Assembly (NCBI GenBank): GCA_963835955.1
Contig: CAWIHZ010000025.1
Location: 11,381-75,380, forward strand
DNA length: 64,000 nt
From: Roseiarcus sp963835955
GTDB taxonomy: Bacteria; Pseudomonadota; Alphaproteobacteria; Rhizobiales; Beijerinckiaceae
Direction of reading: 5' to 3'
Shown: positions 25,310 to 34,573 of the stretch, in pieces
Position numbering within the stretch: the stretch's first letter is position 1
Layout: every line of letters begins with the position of its first letter
Translations under genes and position numbers: made by a program
The notes under the pieces: generated by a model
What the model was told of the DNA's origin: nothing
What the model saw: only the letters and a program-made list of their open reading frames with translations
Databases searched by the model: none

Positions 25310-28291
25310 ATGACCCAGCCCCACCGTCCGGTCGGCCCCGGCGACCACGTCTTTCTGGTCGACGGCTCGTCCTTCGTCTTTCGCGCCTATTACCAATCGA
25401 TCCGTCAGGATCAGAAATACAACTACCGTTCGGACCGGCTGCCGATCGGCGCGGTAAGACTGTTCGCGACAAAGCTGCTGCAATTCGTCCGCGACGGCGC
25501 GGCGGGGATCAAGCCGACGCATCTGGCGATTATTCTCGACAAGTCGGAAGATTCCTTCCGGCGCGAGATCTATCCGGCTTACAAGTCCCATCGCCCCGAT
25601 CCGCCGGCCGATCTCGTCCCGCAGTTCCCGCTAATGCGGGCGACGGTGCGCGCTTTCGGCATGATTCCGGTCGAGCAGGACCGCTACGAGGCCGACGACC
25701 TCATCGCCACCTACGCCCGCCAGGCGCGCGAGAAGGGCGCCGACGTGCTGATCGTTTCCGCCGACAAGGACCTGATGCAACTCATCGAGCCGGGGGTGGC
25801 GATGTATGATCCCGCCTCGGGCGACCGCGAGGAGCGGCGCATCGGCCCGGCGGAAGTGGCCGCGTATTTCGGCGTGGGGCCGGACAAGGTCGTCGACATC
25901 CAGGCGCTCGCCGGCAACTCGACCGACAACGTGCCCGGCGCGCCCGGCATCGGCGTCAAGACGGCGGCCCAGCTGATCGGCGAATATGGCGATCTCGACA
26001 CGCTCCTCGCCCGCGCCGGCGAAATCAAGCAGCCCAAGCGCCGCGAGGCCCTGACCGATCCGGCGAACGTCGAGCGAATCCGCATTTCGAAGATGCTGGT
26101 CACGTTGGTGCGCGACGTTTCCGTCGAAACGCCGCTCGACCAGCTCGTCACGCCTCAGCTCGACGGCAAGCCGCTGATCGCCTTCCTGAAGGCGATGGAG
26201 CTGAACACGATCACCCGCCGCGTCGGCGAAATCTGCGGCCTCGACGTCTCCGCGATCGAGCCCGACCCCCGCTTCGTCGGCCCCGGCGGATGGCGCGGGC
26301 GCAACGGCGAGGCCAAGGCGGGCGGGCATGAGGCGACGCCGGCCGCGCCCTCGCGGCCAGAGGCTCCTGCGGCCCCCGACGGCGCTTCGCCCGCCGATCT
26401 CGTCAAGTCGCGCGCGAGCGCGGCGCACGGCGCGGTCGACCGCTCGGCTTACAAGACGGTGCGAACCGTCGAGGAGCTCAGCGCCTGGGTTGCGCGAGCA
26501 TTCGAAGAGGGCGTCGTCGCCTTCGACACTGAGACCTCCTCGCTCGACCCTTTACAGGCCCATCTGATCGGCGCGTCGCTGGCCGTGCGGCCGGGAGAGG
26601 CCTGCTACATCCCGATCGGCCATCGCGTCGGCGCCGACGATCTCTTCGGCGGCGGCGGCCTTGCGCCGGATCAGATCGGGGAGGCCGAGGCGATTGCGCT
26701 ATTGAAGCCGCTCCTGGAGGCGCCGGGCGTTCTCAAGATCGGTCAGAACGTCAAGTTCGACATGCAGGTGTTCGCGCGGCGAGGGGTCGAGGTCGCGCCC
26801 GTCGACGATACGATGCTGATCTCTTACGCGCTCGACGCCGGCGCGACTGGAGACGGCCACGGCATGGACGCGCTGTCTGAGCGTTTCCTCGGCCACAAGC
26901 CGATCGCCTTCGGCGAAGTCGCCGGTTCGGGCCGCGGCTTCATCGGTTTCGCCAGGGTCGCCATCGACAAGGCGAGCGAATACGCCGCCGAGGACGCGGA
27001 CGTGACCCTGCGCCTGTGGCGCGTGTTGAAGCCGCGTCTCGCCGCCGAGCGCATGGCGACTGTCTATGAGACGCTGGAGCGCCCGCTGGTTTCGGTTCTG
27101 GCGCGCATGGAGCGGCGCGGCGTCGCCATCGACCGCGACATGCTGTCGCGGCTTGCCGGCGATTTCGCGCAAGGGATGGCGCGGCTCGAGGACGAAATCA
27201 CGAAGATCGTCGGAGCGCCCTTCAACCTCGGTTCGCCCAAGCAGCTCGGCGACATCCTGTTCGGCCAGATGGGCTTGCCCGGCGGCAAGAAGACCGCGAC
27301 CGGCGCCTGGTCGACCTCGGCCAGCGTGCTCGATGACCTCGCCGCCGAGGGGCATGCGCTGCCGGCGCGCATTCTCGAGTGGCGCCAGCTCTCGAAGCTC
27401 AAGTCGACCTACGCCGACGCTCTGCCGGGCTTCGTCAATCCTTCCACCGGGCGCGTGCACACTTCCTATGCGCTCGCCGCGACGACGACGGGCCGCTTGT
27501 CGTCGTCGGAGCCCAATTTGCAGAATATCCCGGTCCGTACCGAGGAGGGGCGCAAGATCCGGCGCGCCTTCGTCGCCGCCAAGGGCCGTAAGCTGATCTC
27601 GGCCGACTACAGCCAGATCGAACTGCGCCTGCTCGCCCATATCGCCGACATTCCTGCGCTGAAGCAGGCGTTCGCCGACGAGCTCGACATCCATGCCATG
27701 ACCGCCTCTGAAATGTTCGGCGTCCCGGTCAAGGGAATGCCGAGCGAGATCCGACGGCGCGCCAAGGCGATCAATTTTGGCATCATCTACGGCATATCGG
27801 CCTTCGGTCTCTCAAATCAGCTCGGCATCGCGCGCGAGGAGGCCGGCGCCTACATCAAGAAATATTTCGAGCGCTTCCCCGGCATCCGCGACTATATGGA
27901 GACGACCAAGAAGGCGGCGCGGAATGACGGCTTCGTCACCACCATTTTCGGCCGCAAGTGCCACTATCCCCGCATCAACGCCTCCAACCCCTCGGAGCGC
28001 GCGTTCAACGAGCGCGCGGCGATCAACGCGCCGCTGCAGGGGTCTGCCGCCGACATCATTCGCCGCGCGATGATCCGCATGGACGATGCGCTGACCCGGG
28101 CGGGTCTGAGGGCGCACATGCTGTTGCAGGTCCACGACGAACTCGTGTTCGAGGCGCCGGACGAAGAGGTCGAGGCGACGCTCCCGTTGGTGGCGAAAGA
28201 GATGGCCGACGCGCCCGAACCGGCGGTCAAACTGCGCGTCCCGCTGCGGGTCGAGGCTCACGCGGCGCAAAATTGGGAGGAGGCGCATTAG
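25310..28291 (+). CDS. polA: DNA polymerase I
   Basis: 993 residues with all three domains. The 5'-3' exonuclease (about 10-290) has EADDLIATYA, SADKDLMQLI and the HhH GIGVKTAAQLI. The 3'-5' exonuclease (about 375-590) has FDTETSSLDP and NVKFDMQVF, so proofreading acidic residues are present. The family A polymerase has SADYSQIELRLLAH (motif A), RRRAKAINFGIIYG (motif B) and QVHDELVFE (motif C). It fills gaps in repair and removes Okazaki primers. The ATG at 25310 matches the usual start; 25274 is in frame but adds an unconserved leader. A proline/alanine-rich linker lies near residues 335-370. Confidence 0.97.
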   Translation: MTQPHRPVGPGDHVFLVDGSSFVFRAYYQSIRQDQKYNYRSDRLPIGAVRLFATKLLQFVRDGAAGIKPTHLAIILDKSEDSFRREIYPAYKSHRPDPPADLVPQFPLMRATVRAFGMIPVEQDRYEADDLIATYARQAREKGADVLIVSADKDLMQLIEPGVAMYDPASGDREERRIGPAEVAAYFGVGPDKVVDIQALAGNSTDNVPGAPGIGVKTAAQLIGEYGDLDTLLARAGEIKQPKRREALTDPANVERIRISKMLVTLVRDVSVETPLDQLVTPQLDGKPLIAFLKAMELNTITRRVGEICGLDVSAIEPDPRFVGPGGWRGRNGEAKAGGHEATPAAPSRPEAPAAPDGASPADLVKSRASAAHGAVDRSAYKTVRTVEELSAWVARAFEEGVVAFDTETSSLDPLQAHLIGASLAVRPGEACYIPIGHRVGADDLFGGGGLAPDQIGEAEAIALLKPLLEAPGVLKIGQNVKFDMQVFARRGVEVAPVDDTMLISYALDAGATGDGHGMDALSERFLGHKPIAFGEVAGSGRGFIGFARVAIDKASEYAAEDADVTLRLWRVLKPRLAAERMATVYETLERPLVSVLARMERRGVAIDRDMLSRLAGDFAQGMARLEDEITKIVGAPFNLGSPKQLGDILFGQMGLPGGKKTATGAWSTSASVLDDLAAEGHALPARILEWRQLSKLKSTYADALPGFVNPSTGRVHTSYALAATTTGRLSSSEPNLQNIPVRTEEGRKIRRAFVAAKGRKLISADYSQIELRLLAHIADIPALKQAFADELDIHAMTASEMFGVPVKGMPSEIRRRAKAINFGIIYGISAFGLSNQLGIAREEAGAYIKKYFERFPGIRDYMETTKKAARNDGFVTTIFGRKCHYPRINASNPSERAFNERAAINAPLQGSAADIIRRAMIRMDDALTRAGLRAHMLLQVHDELVFEAPDEEVEATLPLVAKEMADAPEPAVKLRVPLRVEAHAAQNWEEAH

Positions 28292-28322
28292 CCTCTCCCG
28301 ACAGCATGACGAAGCTCCGAGG

Positions 28323-29492
28323 ATGAGCCGCATCGCCGAGCGCTACCGCGCGCTCGTCCTCGACCATCGCTTCGAGTACGACCCGGCGCAGGCGAGGCTC
28401 GCCGACAGGCTCGACGCGCTCCGGCGGGAGCTGATCGATTACGAGGCCGAAGCGAAGCCGGGGGCCCTGGCGCGGCTCATCGGGATCAAGCCGGCCGAGC
28501 CGCCGCGCGGCCTCTACGTCCACGGCCCCGTCGGACGCGGCAAGACGATGCTGATGGACCTGTTTTTCGATGAAGCCGAAGTCGCGCTGAAGCGCCGCGC
28601 CCACTTCCATGGCTTCATGGCGGACGTGCATGCGCGCCTCCACCACTGGCGCAAGGCGCGCAAGAGGGGGCTGGTCAACGGAGAGGATCCGATCGCGCCG
28701 GTCGCCGAAGATCTCGCGCGGGAGGCCTCGCTGTTGTGCTTCGACGAATTCACGGTGCGCGACATCGCCGACGCCATGATCCTGGGGCGGCTGTTCGCGG
28801 CTTTGTTCGCCGCCGGGGTGGTCGTTGTCGCGACCTCGAACGTCGCCCCGGGCGATCTCTATAAGGACGGGCTCAACCGGGCCCTGTTCCTGCCTTTCCT
28901 CGCTCTGCTGCGCGAGCGTCTCGAAATCTTCGAGCTCGAAGCGCGGACCGACTACCGGCTGGAAAAGCTCGCCCGCGCCGCGGTCTATTACAGTCCGGCC
29001 GACGCGAACGCCGACGCCGCGCTCGACGCCGCCTTCTTGGCCCTCACCGGCCGCAGGCGTAGCGGGCCGCAGCGGATCGAACTGCTCGGCCGTCATCTGG
29101 AGGCGCCGCAAGCGATCGACGGAGTCGCCCGCTTCGATTTCGATGCGCTGTGCCGCCGCCCTTTGGGACCGGCCGACTATCTTGCGATCGCCGAACGCTT
29201 CCACACCCTTATCATCGATCGCATCCCCGCGCTGTCGACGAACCAGCGCGACGCCGCCAAGCGGTTCGTCATACTTGTCGACACGCTCTACGACATGCGC
29301 GTCAAGCTCGTCGCCTCGGCCGCCGCCGAACCGGAAGCCTTATTCGCTGGGGCCGACGGAGCGGAGGGGCTCGAATTCGCGCGCGCCGCCTCGCGCCTCA
29401 TGGAGATGCGCTCGACTGACTATCTGGCGCTGCCGCATGGCCGCGAGGCGGCGCGTCACGCGGTCGACCTTCGCGGCATCGTGGAGACATGA
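28323..29492 (+). CDS. zapE: Cell division ATPase ZapE (AFG1-like)
   Basis: 389 residues of the AFG1/ZapE AAA-type ATPase family. Walker A is GPVGRGKT (68-75), Walker B is LLCFDEFTV, and the sensor segment is VVVATSNVAP. ZapE modulates the FtsZ ring under stress; in mitochondria the homologue handles misfolded proteins. Length is typical. It follows polA after 31 bp on the same strand, so co-transcription is likely. Its TGA overlaps a short downstream frame that I do not accept as a firm gene. Confidence 0.92.
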   Translation: MSRIAERYRALVLDHRFEYDPAQARLADRLDALRRELIDYEAEAKPGALARLIGIKPAEPPRGLYVHGPVGRGKTMLMDLFFDEAEVALKRRAHFHGFMADVHARLHHWRKARKRGLVNGEDPIAPVAEDLAREASLLCFDEFTVRDIADAMILGRLFAALFAAGVVVVATSNVAPGDLYKDGLNRALFLPFLALLRERLEIFELEARTDYRLEKLARAAVYYSPADANADAALDAAFLALTGRRRSGPQRIELLGRHLEAPQAIDGVARFDFDALCRRPLGPADYLAIAERFHTLIIDRIPALSTNQRDAAKRFVILVDTLYDMRVKLVASAAAEPEALFAGADGAEGLEFARAASRLMEMRSTDYLALPHGREAARHAVDLRGIVET

Positions 29493-29764
29493 ATGCCGAG
29501 AGCGACGCCGGTCGAATCGAACGAAGCGCGCCGCCGGAGACCGCGCGCGCACGCGCAGATGCGCCGCCGATCATCGCCGTGGAAGCCGGCGCGAGGCGCG
29601 ACGATGCCTGGCGCTATGCCAACGCGCCGCCCGACGTGAGACTGCTTTCTCGGCGCCGGGTCTGGAGCGCTAGGCAAGACCCGGATAGCCCGCCTCCGCC
29701 GCCGCGCGCTCGATTTCGACGATGCGCTGATAGTCGGCCGCGCTTGTCAGGCGGACGCCCTTGA
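29489..29764 (+). CDS. Doubtful short reading frame coupled to zapE
   Basis: A possible 91-residue product beginning in an ATGA overlap with the zapE stop. Residues 1-60 are hydrophilic with an acidic/basic mix. The last third is antisense to the 3' end of the PhnD-like gene and is Pro/Arg-rich, which argues against it. No family is recognised. It is listed only because the start overlap is suggestive; it may simply be trailing open sequence in GC-rich DNA. Confidence 0.2.
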   Translation: MNAESDAGRIERSAPPETARARADAPPIIAVEAGARRDDAWRYANAPPDVRLLSRRRVWSARQDPDSPPPPPRARFRRCADSRPRLSGGRP

Positions 29765-30485
29765 GGCCCAGCGCGGCGCGCGCCCCGGAAAGCTTCGGGT
29801 CCGCAAGCGCCGAGAACAGCGCAGAGCGAACCGAATCGATGGTCGACGGGGGAATGCCTGCGCTCGCGATGAACGGCAGACCAGGCGACAGCGGGCTCTC
29901 CCCGACGATCGCAACCCGCTCCCTGAGTTCCGGCCGCCCGCGCATCAACAGCGCGAAACTGATGCAGTCGATGGAAGCGAGATCGGCGCGGCCTTCAGCG
30001 ACCGCCGCCACACTCGCTTCATGCGAGCCGGTCATGAGGACCGCGCCGAAGAACGGCGCCCCGCGCGCGACACGCGCGATCGTCGCGCGGAAGAGGTTCA
30101 TGCCTGTGTTGCTGTCCCAGCCGTTGAGCGCAGCCCGGGCGCCACGAAAATCGGCGAGGTCCCGGCGCCGGTCGCGCGCCCGGGACACGAGAAAGCTCCG
30201 GTGCTCCGCGCCGTCGCAGCCGGAGAACGCATATTCCGGCGTCGCGACCAGCGCGACGACGTCGCGCAAGTCCCTCATGTACGGATAGCCGCAGGTCTGA
30301 CCGAGGATCAGCCCGCGATCGCGCCATTGCGCGGCCGGATCGCCGGCGCGCGTGAGCCTCATTGGCGCTTCGACCCCCGCCTCGCGCAGCCTGGCGGCGA
30401 CCGCAGCCCACAAAGCGTCGTTCGCCTTCACGACCCACGGAAAATCGTACATCGGCAGCGCCGCGACCGGCGCGACGCGATTCAC
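29670..30485 (-). CDS. PhnD-like periplasmic-binding-fold protein without signal peptide
   Basis: 271 residues of the phosphate/phosphonate binding-protein fold (PBP-like). It has the opening LPMYDF, the segment GQTCGYPYMRDLRDVVALVATPEY, then NGWDSNTGMNLFR and the hinge motif GSHEASVAAVAEGRADLASIDC. Unlike transport receptors it has no signal peptide or lipobox. No ABC permease or ATPase is nearby. Its start overlaps the desaturase stop by 4 bp (ATGA), so it is translationally coupled to a membrane desaturase. It may be a cytosolic ligand-binding protein. Ligand is unknown. Confidence 0.8.
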   Translation of the reverse strand: MNRVAPVAALPMYDFPWVVKANDALWAAVAARLREAGVEAPMRLTRAGDPAAQWRDRGLILGQTCGYPYMRDLRDVVALVATPEYAFSGCDGAEHRSFLVSRARDRRRDLADFRGARAALNGWDSNTGMNLFRATIARVARGAPFFGAVLMTGSHEASVAAVAEGRADLASIDCISFALLMRGRPELRERVAIVGESPLSPGLPFIASAGIPPSTIDSVRSALFSALADPKLSGARAALGLKGVRLTSAADYQRIVEIERAAAEAGYPGLA

Positions 30486-31405
30486 GCCGCCCGCCCGCTC
30501 CAGTCGGGATGCACCGGCCTGTCGTGCGGCCGCAGCAAATAGCGCCGCGCAACGTCGAAATAGCCATTATACACGAGGCCGCCGTTGCGCTCGATCAGCG
30601 CGGCGCGATTGAGGCGATAGAACTTTGGGATCTGATACCAGGGCAGCCCGCGGCGCAGATGGTGCGCGACATGCAGATTGTTGAACAGGAACAGCGGCCC
30701 GAGGATCCGCGCATTCTCGACAATCGCGGTCCGTCTTTCCGCCTCCGGCGCGGCGCGATGCTCGGCGAAGGAGCGCACCAACGCCAGGCTCGCGCCGGGA
30801 TAAACGAAGCAGGCGACATAGAGCCAGAACGGCATGCCGCAGACGGCGATCACCCAGATCAGCACCGGCGCGCATTGCGCCAGATGCCGGCAAAGGGTCG
30901 CGCGCGAGCCTTTCTCGCCCCGCCAGGCGTCGCCGATCGCTTGGCGGACCGCGCCAGCGATCGCGATCGCGGGGCCGAGGATGATGCGTCCGAGCAGGGT
31001 CGACTGGACGTAGCAGACGGCGCGCGCGAACGGGCCCAAACCGCCCCACCTGTCGCCTGTCCAGTAATAGCTTTCGGGATCCTCGAGCGGATCGGTCAAG
31101 CGCTCATCCCGATGATGGGCCAGATGGGTCGAGCGGTAGATCGAAAACGGCAACCACAGCGACAATGGCCAGCAGCCGATCGCGTCGTTGATATGTCGGT
31201 TTTTGGTTGGATGGCCGTGAATGGTCTCATGCTGCAGGTTCAACTGCCACGCAATGGTCCATGCGCCGACCGCGACCAGCGCCCCCCACGGCAAGGCGCG
31301 GTAGAAGAAGGTGACTAAAAGCCAAAGTCCGTAGACGACAATCGCCAGCCCGATCGTCGGCCATTCGAGACGACGGCCAAGCGGCGGAAGTTCGACAATC
31401 TCCAC
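30482..31405 (-). CDS. Membrane fatty-acid-desaturase-family protein
   Basis: About 307 residues with the three histidine boxes of integral-membrane desaturases/hydroxylases: HETIHGH, HLAHHRDE and HVAHHLRRG. Several hydrophobic helices lie between them. The boxes bind the di-iron centre that oxidises an acyl or carotenoid-like chain. I prefer the GTG at 31405 because a promoter-like TTGTTT-18-TATTAT overlaps the codons that a start at 31474 would use. The upstream ATG remains possible. It is coupled to the downstream PhnD-like gene. The substrate cannot be inferred. Confidence 0.82.
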   Translation of the reverse strand: MEIVELPPLGRRLEWPTIGLAIVVYGLWLLVTFFYRALPWGALVAVGAWTIAWQLNLQHETIHGHPTKNRHINDAIGCWPLSLWLPFSIYRSTHLAHHRDERLTDPLEDPESYYWTGDRWGGLGPFARAVCYVQSTLLGRIILGPAIAIAGAVRQAIGDAWRGEKGSRATLCRHLAQCAPVLIWVIAVCGMPFWLYVACFVYPGASLALVRSFAEHRAAPEAERRTAIVENARILGPLFLFNNLHVAHHLRRGLPWYQIPKFYRLNRAALIERNGGLVYNGYFDVARRYLLRPHDRPVHPDWSGRAA

Positions 31406-31426
31406 GAATCGGTCCCCGATTCGGAG

Positions 31427-31456
31427 ATAATAATCACACTTCGCGCTAGTAAACAA
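31427..31456 (-). promoter_or_regulatory. Putative promoter of the desaturase operon
   Basis: On the minus strand TTGTTT, an 18-bp spacer and TATTAT lie in a locally AT-rich patch before the desaturase gene. If real, the protein begins at the GTG 31405 rather than at 31474. No operator palindrome is evident. Confidence 0.4.
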
Positions 31457-31507
31457 TGCGTGGAAAGCCGCCACGCCGAATAAAAATTCGAAAGGGTTAT
31501 CAAGCCG

Positions 31508-32005
31508 TCACGCCCCGCGCACGCGGCCTTGCGCCCCGGCCAGCGCGCCGGGCTCGAGCTCGCAGACCAGGAGGCGCGCCGGGTCGACCGGCCCCGGCAT
31601 GATGAAGCGTCCGGCTGGCGCGCGCCGAAAGCCCATGCGCGCGTAATAGGGCTCGTCGCCGACCAGGAGCGCCAGCTTCCAGCCCGCGGCCTTGGCCGCC
31701 TCCAGCGAGCGGGTCACCAAAGCTTCGCCGATTCCCAGACTGCGAAACACCGGCTCGACGATCAGCGGCCCGAGGAGGAGCGCCGGCGCGCCGCCGATTT
31801 CGATCCGCGTCATCGCGTTGGCGCCGACCAGCAGCGTTCCGACCCGCGCAACGAAGCACAGCGACGGATCGGTTGGAGCCGTCTCGCGGACGCGGTAGGC
31901 GGTGCGGGCGAACCGGCCGGGGCCGAACACCCGCTCATTGAGATGCTGGATCGGCTCGGCGTCCTCGGGCGTTTCTGGCTCGAGGACGAAGGAAAGATCG
32001 GTCAT
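31508..32005 (-). CDS. GNAT-family N-acetyltransferase
   Basis: 165 residues of the YhbS-like GNAT type: VFGPGRFARTAYRVRE, GPLIVEPVFRSLGIGEALV (acetyl-CoA binding loop R-x-x-G-I-G) and the closing GDEPYYARMGFRRAP. Acceptor is unknown. It is 68 bp downstream of zwf on the same strand, so it could be read from the zwf transcript. Confidence 0.87.
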   Translation of the reverse strand: MTDLSFVLEPETPEDAEPIQHLNERVFGPGRFARTAYRVRETAPTDPSLCFVARVGTLLVGANAMTRIEIGGAPALLLGPLIVEPVFRSLGIGEALVTRSLEAAKAAGWKLALLVGDEPYYARMGFRRAPAGRFIMPGPVDPARLLVCELEPGALAGAQGRVRGA

Positions 32006-32073
32006 CGTCGGTCTTTATCACGCGTCGCCGGGCGACAGAAACCGGTCGCCCGCCGGGCGGGCCGGTCGGGCTC

Positions 32074-33537
32074 TCAGGCCCCGGTCACGTTGGGGGCGCG
32101 CCAGGCGCGCTCGAACGGCAATCGCCAGGCGTGGGGCGCGATCAACTGGTAGATCGATTGCGGCCCCCACGAGCCGGGCGCATAGATTCGCACCGGCGGC
32201 GGCGCCTCCAGAAGCCGGGTCGACACTTCCCACAAGCGCTCGATGCCTTGGGCGGAGCAAAAGAGCGTGTGGTCGCCGCGCATGGCGTCGAGGATCAGCC
32301 GTTCGTAGGCCTCGAGCACGTCGCTGCCCAGTCCGGTTTCGTGCATGGCGAATTGCAGGCTCTGCTTGTTGAGCCGCATGCCCGGACCAGGCCGCTTGCC
32401 ATAGAACGACAGCGACACTTTCGACTGGTCGGCGAGATCGAAGGTGAGGTGATCCGGACCTTGCGAGCTGATGCCGGAGTCGTTCGGGAACATGCTGCGC
32501 GGCGGTTCGCGGAACGCGATCGAGATGATCCGCTGGCCCTCCGCCATGCATTTGCCGGTGCGCAGGTAAAAGGGCACGCCGGCCCACCGCCAATTGTCGA
32601 TGGTGCATTTGAGCGCGATGAAGGTCTCGGTGTCGGATTCCGGGTCGACGCCCTCCTCCTTGCGATAGCCGATAAATTGTCCGCGCACGACATCGGCCGG
32701 ATCGATCGGCGCCAGCGAGCGAAAGACCTTGTGCTTCTCCTCGCTGATCGGTCCCGGCGCGAGCGAAGTCGGCGGCTCCATCGCCATGAACGCCAGGATC
32801 TGAAACAGATGGGTCACGACCATGTCGCGATAGGCGCCGGTCTGTTCGTAGAAGCCGATGCGCTTGCCCAGATCCAGAGTCTCGGGCACGTCGATTTGCA
32901 CATGGTTGATGAAGTTTCGATTCCAGATCGGCTCGAACAGGCCATTGGCGAACCGGAACGCGAGAATGTTCTGCGCCGGCTCCTTGCCGAGGAAATGATC
33001 GATGCGGAAAATCTGGTCCTCCAGAAAGACCTTGTGCAGCGCGGCGTTGAGGGAGATCGCGCTTTCGAGGTCGGTGCCGAACGGCTTTTCCATGATGACC
33101 CGCGATCCCTTGGCGAGATCGGCCTCGGCCAGAATTTTAACCGCAGACAGCGCGGCGTTCGGCGGCACGCTCATGTAGTGGACCCGCCGGCTTTCTCCGT
33201 CGAAGGCTTGCGACGCCTTGTCCACCGCCGCCCTCAAGGCCCCGGCGCCGGCCTCCCAGGGCACATAGTCGAGCGTCTCGGCGAAGGCGGGCCACTTGTC
33301 TCCGGCCGGTTTGCGATCGTGATGTTTTTCGATCGCCCGGCAGGCGAGGGCGCGGAAGGCTTCGGCGTCGATCTCGTCGAGCGAGACGCCGACAATCCTG
33401 CAATGGGGAATGAAGCCCGAAGTGACGAGATGAAAGAGGCCCGGAAGCAGCTTGCGCTGCGACAGGTCGCCGGTCGCGCCGAACAGGACGACGATCTGCG
33501 GCATCCTCGGGCCGACCCCTGCAGGTATCTTCGCCAT
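32074..33537 (-). CDS. zwf: Glucose-6-phosphate 1-dehydrogenase
   Basis: 487 residues. The NADP-binding fingerprint GATGDLSQRKLLPGL is at 20-34. The substrate/catalytic motif is RIDHFLGKEPAQNIL. The C-terminal half has the typical WAGVPFYLRTGK segment. It oxidises glucose 6-phosphate to 6-phosphogluconolactone, feeding the Entner-Doudoroff or pentose phosphate route. The ATG at 33537 follows GGAGG by seven bases and is preferred over 33549. No pgl or edd gene is adjacent. prmA lies 91 bp upstream on the same strand. Confidence 0.96.
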   Translation of the reverse strand: MAKIPAGVGPRMPQIVVLFGATGDLSQRKLLPGLFHLVTSGFIPHCRIVGVSLDEIDAEAFRALACRAIEKHHDRKPAGDKWPAFAETLDYVPWEAGAGALRAAVDKASQAFDGESRRVHYMSVPPNAALSAVKILAEADLAKGSRVIMEKPFGTDLESAISLNAALHKVFLEDQIFRIDHFLGKEPAQNILAFRFANGLFEPIWNRNFINHVQIDVPETLDLGKRIGFYEQTGAYRDMVVTHLFQILAFMAMEPPTSLAPGPISEEKHKVFRSLAPIDPADVVRGQFIGYRKEEGVDPESDTETFIALKCTIDNWRWAGVPFYLRTGKCMAEGQRIISIAFREPPRSMFPNDSGISSQGPDHLTFDLADQSKVSLSFYGKRPGPGMRLNKQSLQFAMHETGLGSDVLEAYERLILDAMRGDHTLFCSAQGIERLWEVSTRLLEAPPPVRIYAPGSWGPQSIYQLIAPHAWRLPFERAWRAPNVTGA

Positions 33538-33628
33538 TACGCCCTCCACTCATGCGATTGGCCGCACGTCAGATTGCCCCGGACCCTGCGACAGCCGTTG
33601 GCGCTTGAACCCGTGGGGCGCCGCCATT

Positions 33629-34540
33629 TCACCGCCGGAGCCTGAGGCTCGCCCATCCTTCGAGATCAATCCGCTCGGCCAGAGTGAACCCCTGCGCCCG
33701 CCAGGACGCAAGGACGCCAGCGACGTCGGCAAGAAGCAGGCCGGAGACGATCGCCTCGCCGTCGGGCGCAGTGACGGCGGCGAGCGACGGCGCCAGCAGC
33801 CGCAACGGCCTCGCCAGAATGTTGGCGAAAACCAGATCGTAAGGCGCGCCCCCACGCAAGGCGCGATTTTCAACGCCGCGCGAGACGACGGCCTTGCAGC
33901 GTTCGCCGACGCCATTGAGCCGCGCGTTGGCGTTGGCGACCTCGACCGCGACCGGATCGATGTCGCCGAGCCAGACGTTGCGGCGCAGGACTTTGGCGGC
34001 GGCGATGGCGAGCACGCCGGCGCCGCAGCCGACGTCGAGCACGGCAACGGGCCGACGGCGCTTCAGCAGTCGATCGAAATGCATGAGGCAGCCGCGGGTG
34101 GTGCCATGATGGCCGGTGCCGAACGCCAAGCCGGCCTCGATCTCGATCGCGACGTCGTTTGCGCGCACGCGAGAGCGGTCATGGGCGCCATGCACGAGAA
34201 AGCGTCCGGCGCGCACCGGAGCGAGCCCGGCCAGCGCGTTGGCGACCCAGTCGCGCTTCTCCGTCAGGCCGAAGGTCGCGGAGCGCGCGGTCTCCTCGTC
34301 CGAAGCGGCGGCGACAAGCGCGCGAAGGTCCCGCTCGTCCGGCGCGAAGCCGAAATAAGCCTCGACCAGCCACGCCCTGCCGCCCCCCGGCCACGGCTGG
34401 TTGGTTTCAAAAGCGGTCGAGGCGGCCTCGGCGGGCTCGAAGCTCTCGACGATGAGGTCCGCGACCGCGCGGGCGCGCCTTTCGTCGCTGACGAGCCGCA
34501 TGAAGTGCGCGGCGTTGTTGGGAGGAAGGCCTTCGAGCAT
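33629..34540 (-). CDS. prmA: Ribosomal protein L11 methyltransferase
   Basis: 303 residues. The substrate-recognition N-terminal half is followed by an SAM-dependent methyltransferase domain. Motif I is VLDVGCGAGVLAIAAAKV, the family marker is GLAFGTGHHGTTRGCL, and FANILARPL is the NPPY-like region. It methylates lysines and the N-terminus of ribosomal protein L11. Length is typical. It lies upstream of zwf in the same orientation and may share a transcript. Confidence 0.93.
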   Translation of the reverse strand: MLEGLPPNNAAHFMRLVSDERRARAVADLIVESFEPAEAASTAFETNQPWPGGGRAWLVEAYFGFAPDERDLRALVAAASDEETARSATFGLTEKRDWVANALAGLAPVRAGRFLVHGAHDRSRVRANDVAIEIEAGLAFGTGHHGTTRGCLMHFDRLLKRRRPVAVLDVGCGAGVLAIAAAKVLRRNVWLGDIDPVAVEVANANARLNGVGERCKAVVSRGVENRALRGGAPYDLVFANILARPLRLLAPSLAAVTAPDGEAIVSGLLLADVAGVLASWRAQGFTLAERIDLEGWASLRLRR

Positions 34541-34573
34541 GGGCGGCGACTCAAAAATGAAGCGCGGGCGGCG

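Noticed and set aside
32131..33645. 504-codon plus-strand open frame opposite zwf
   Set aside because: Shadow of zwf with no domain signature.
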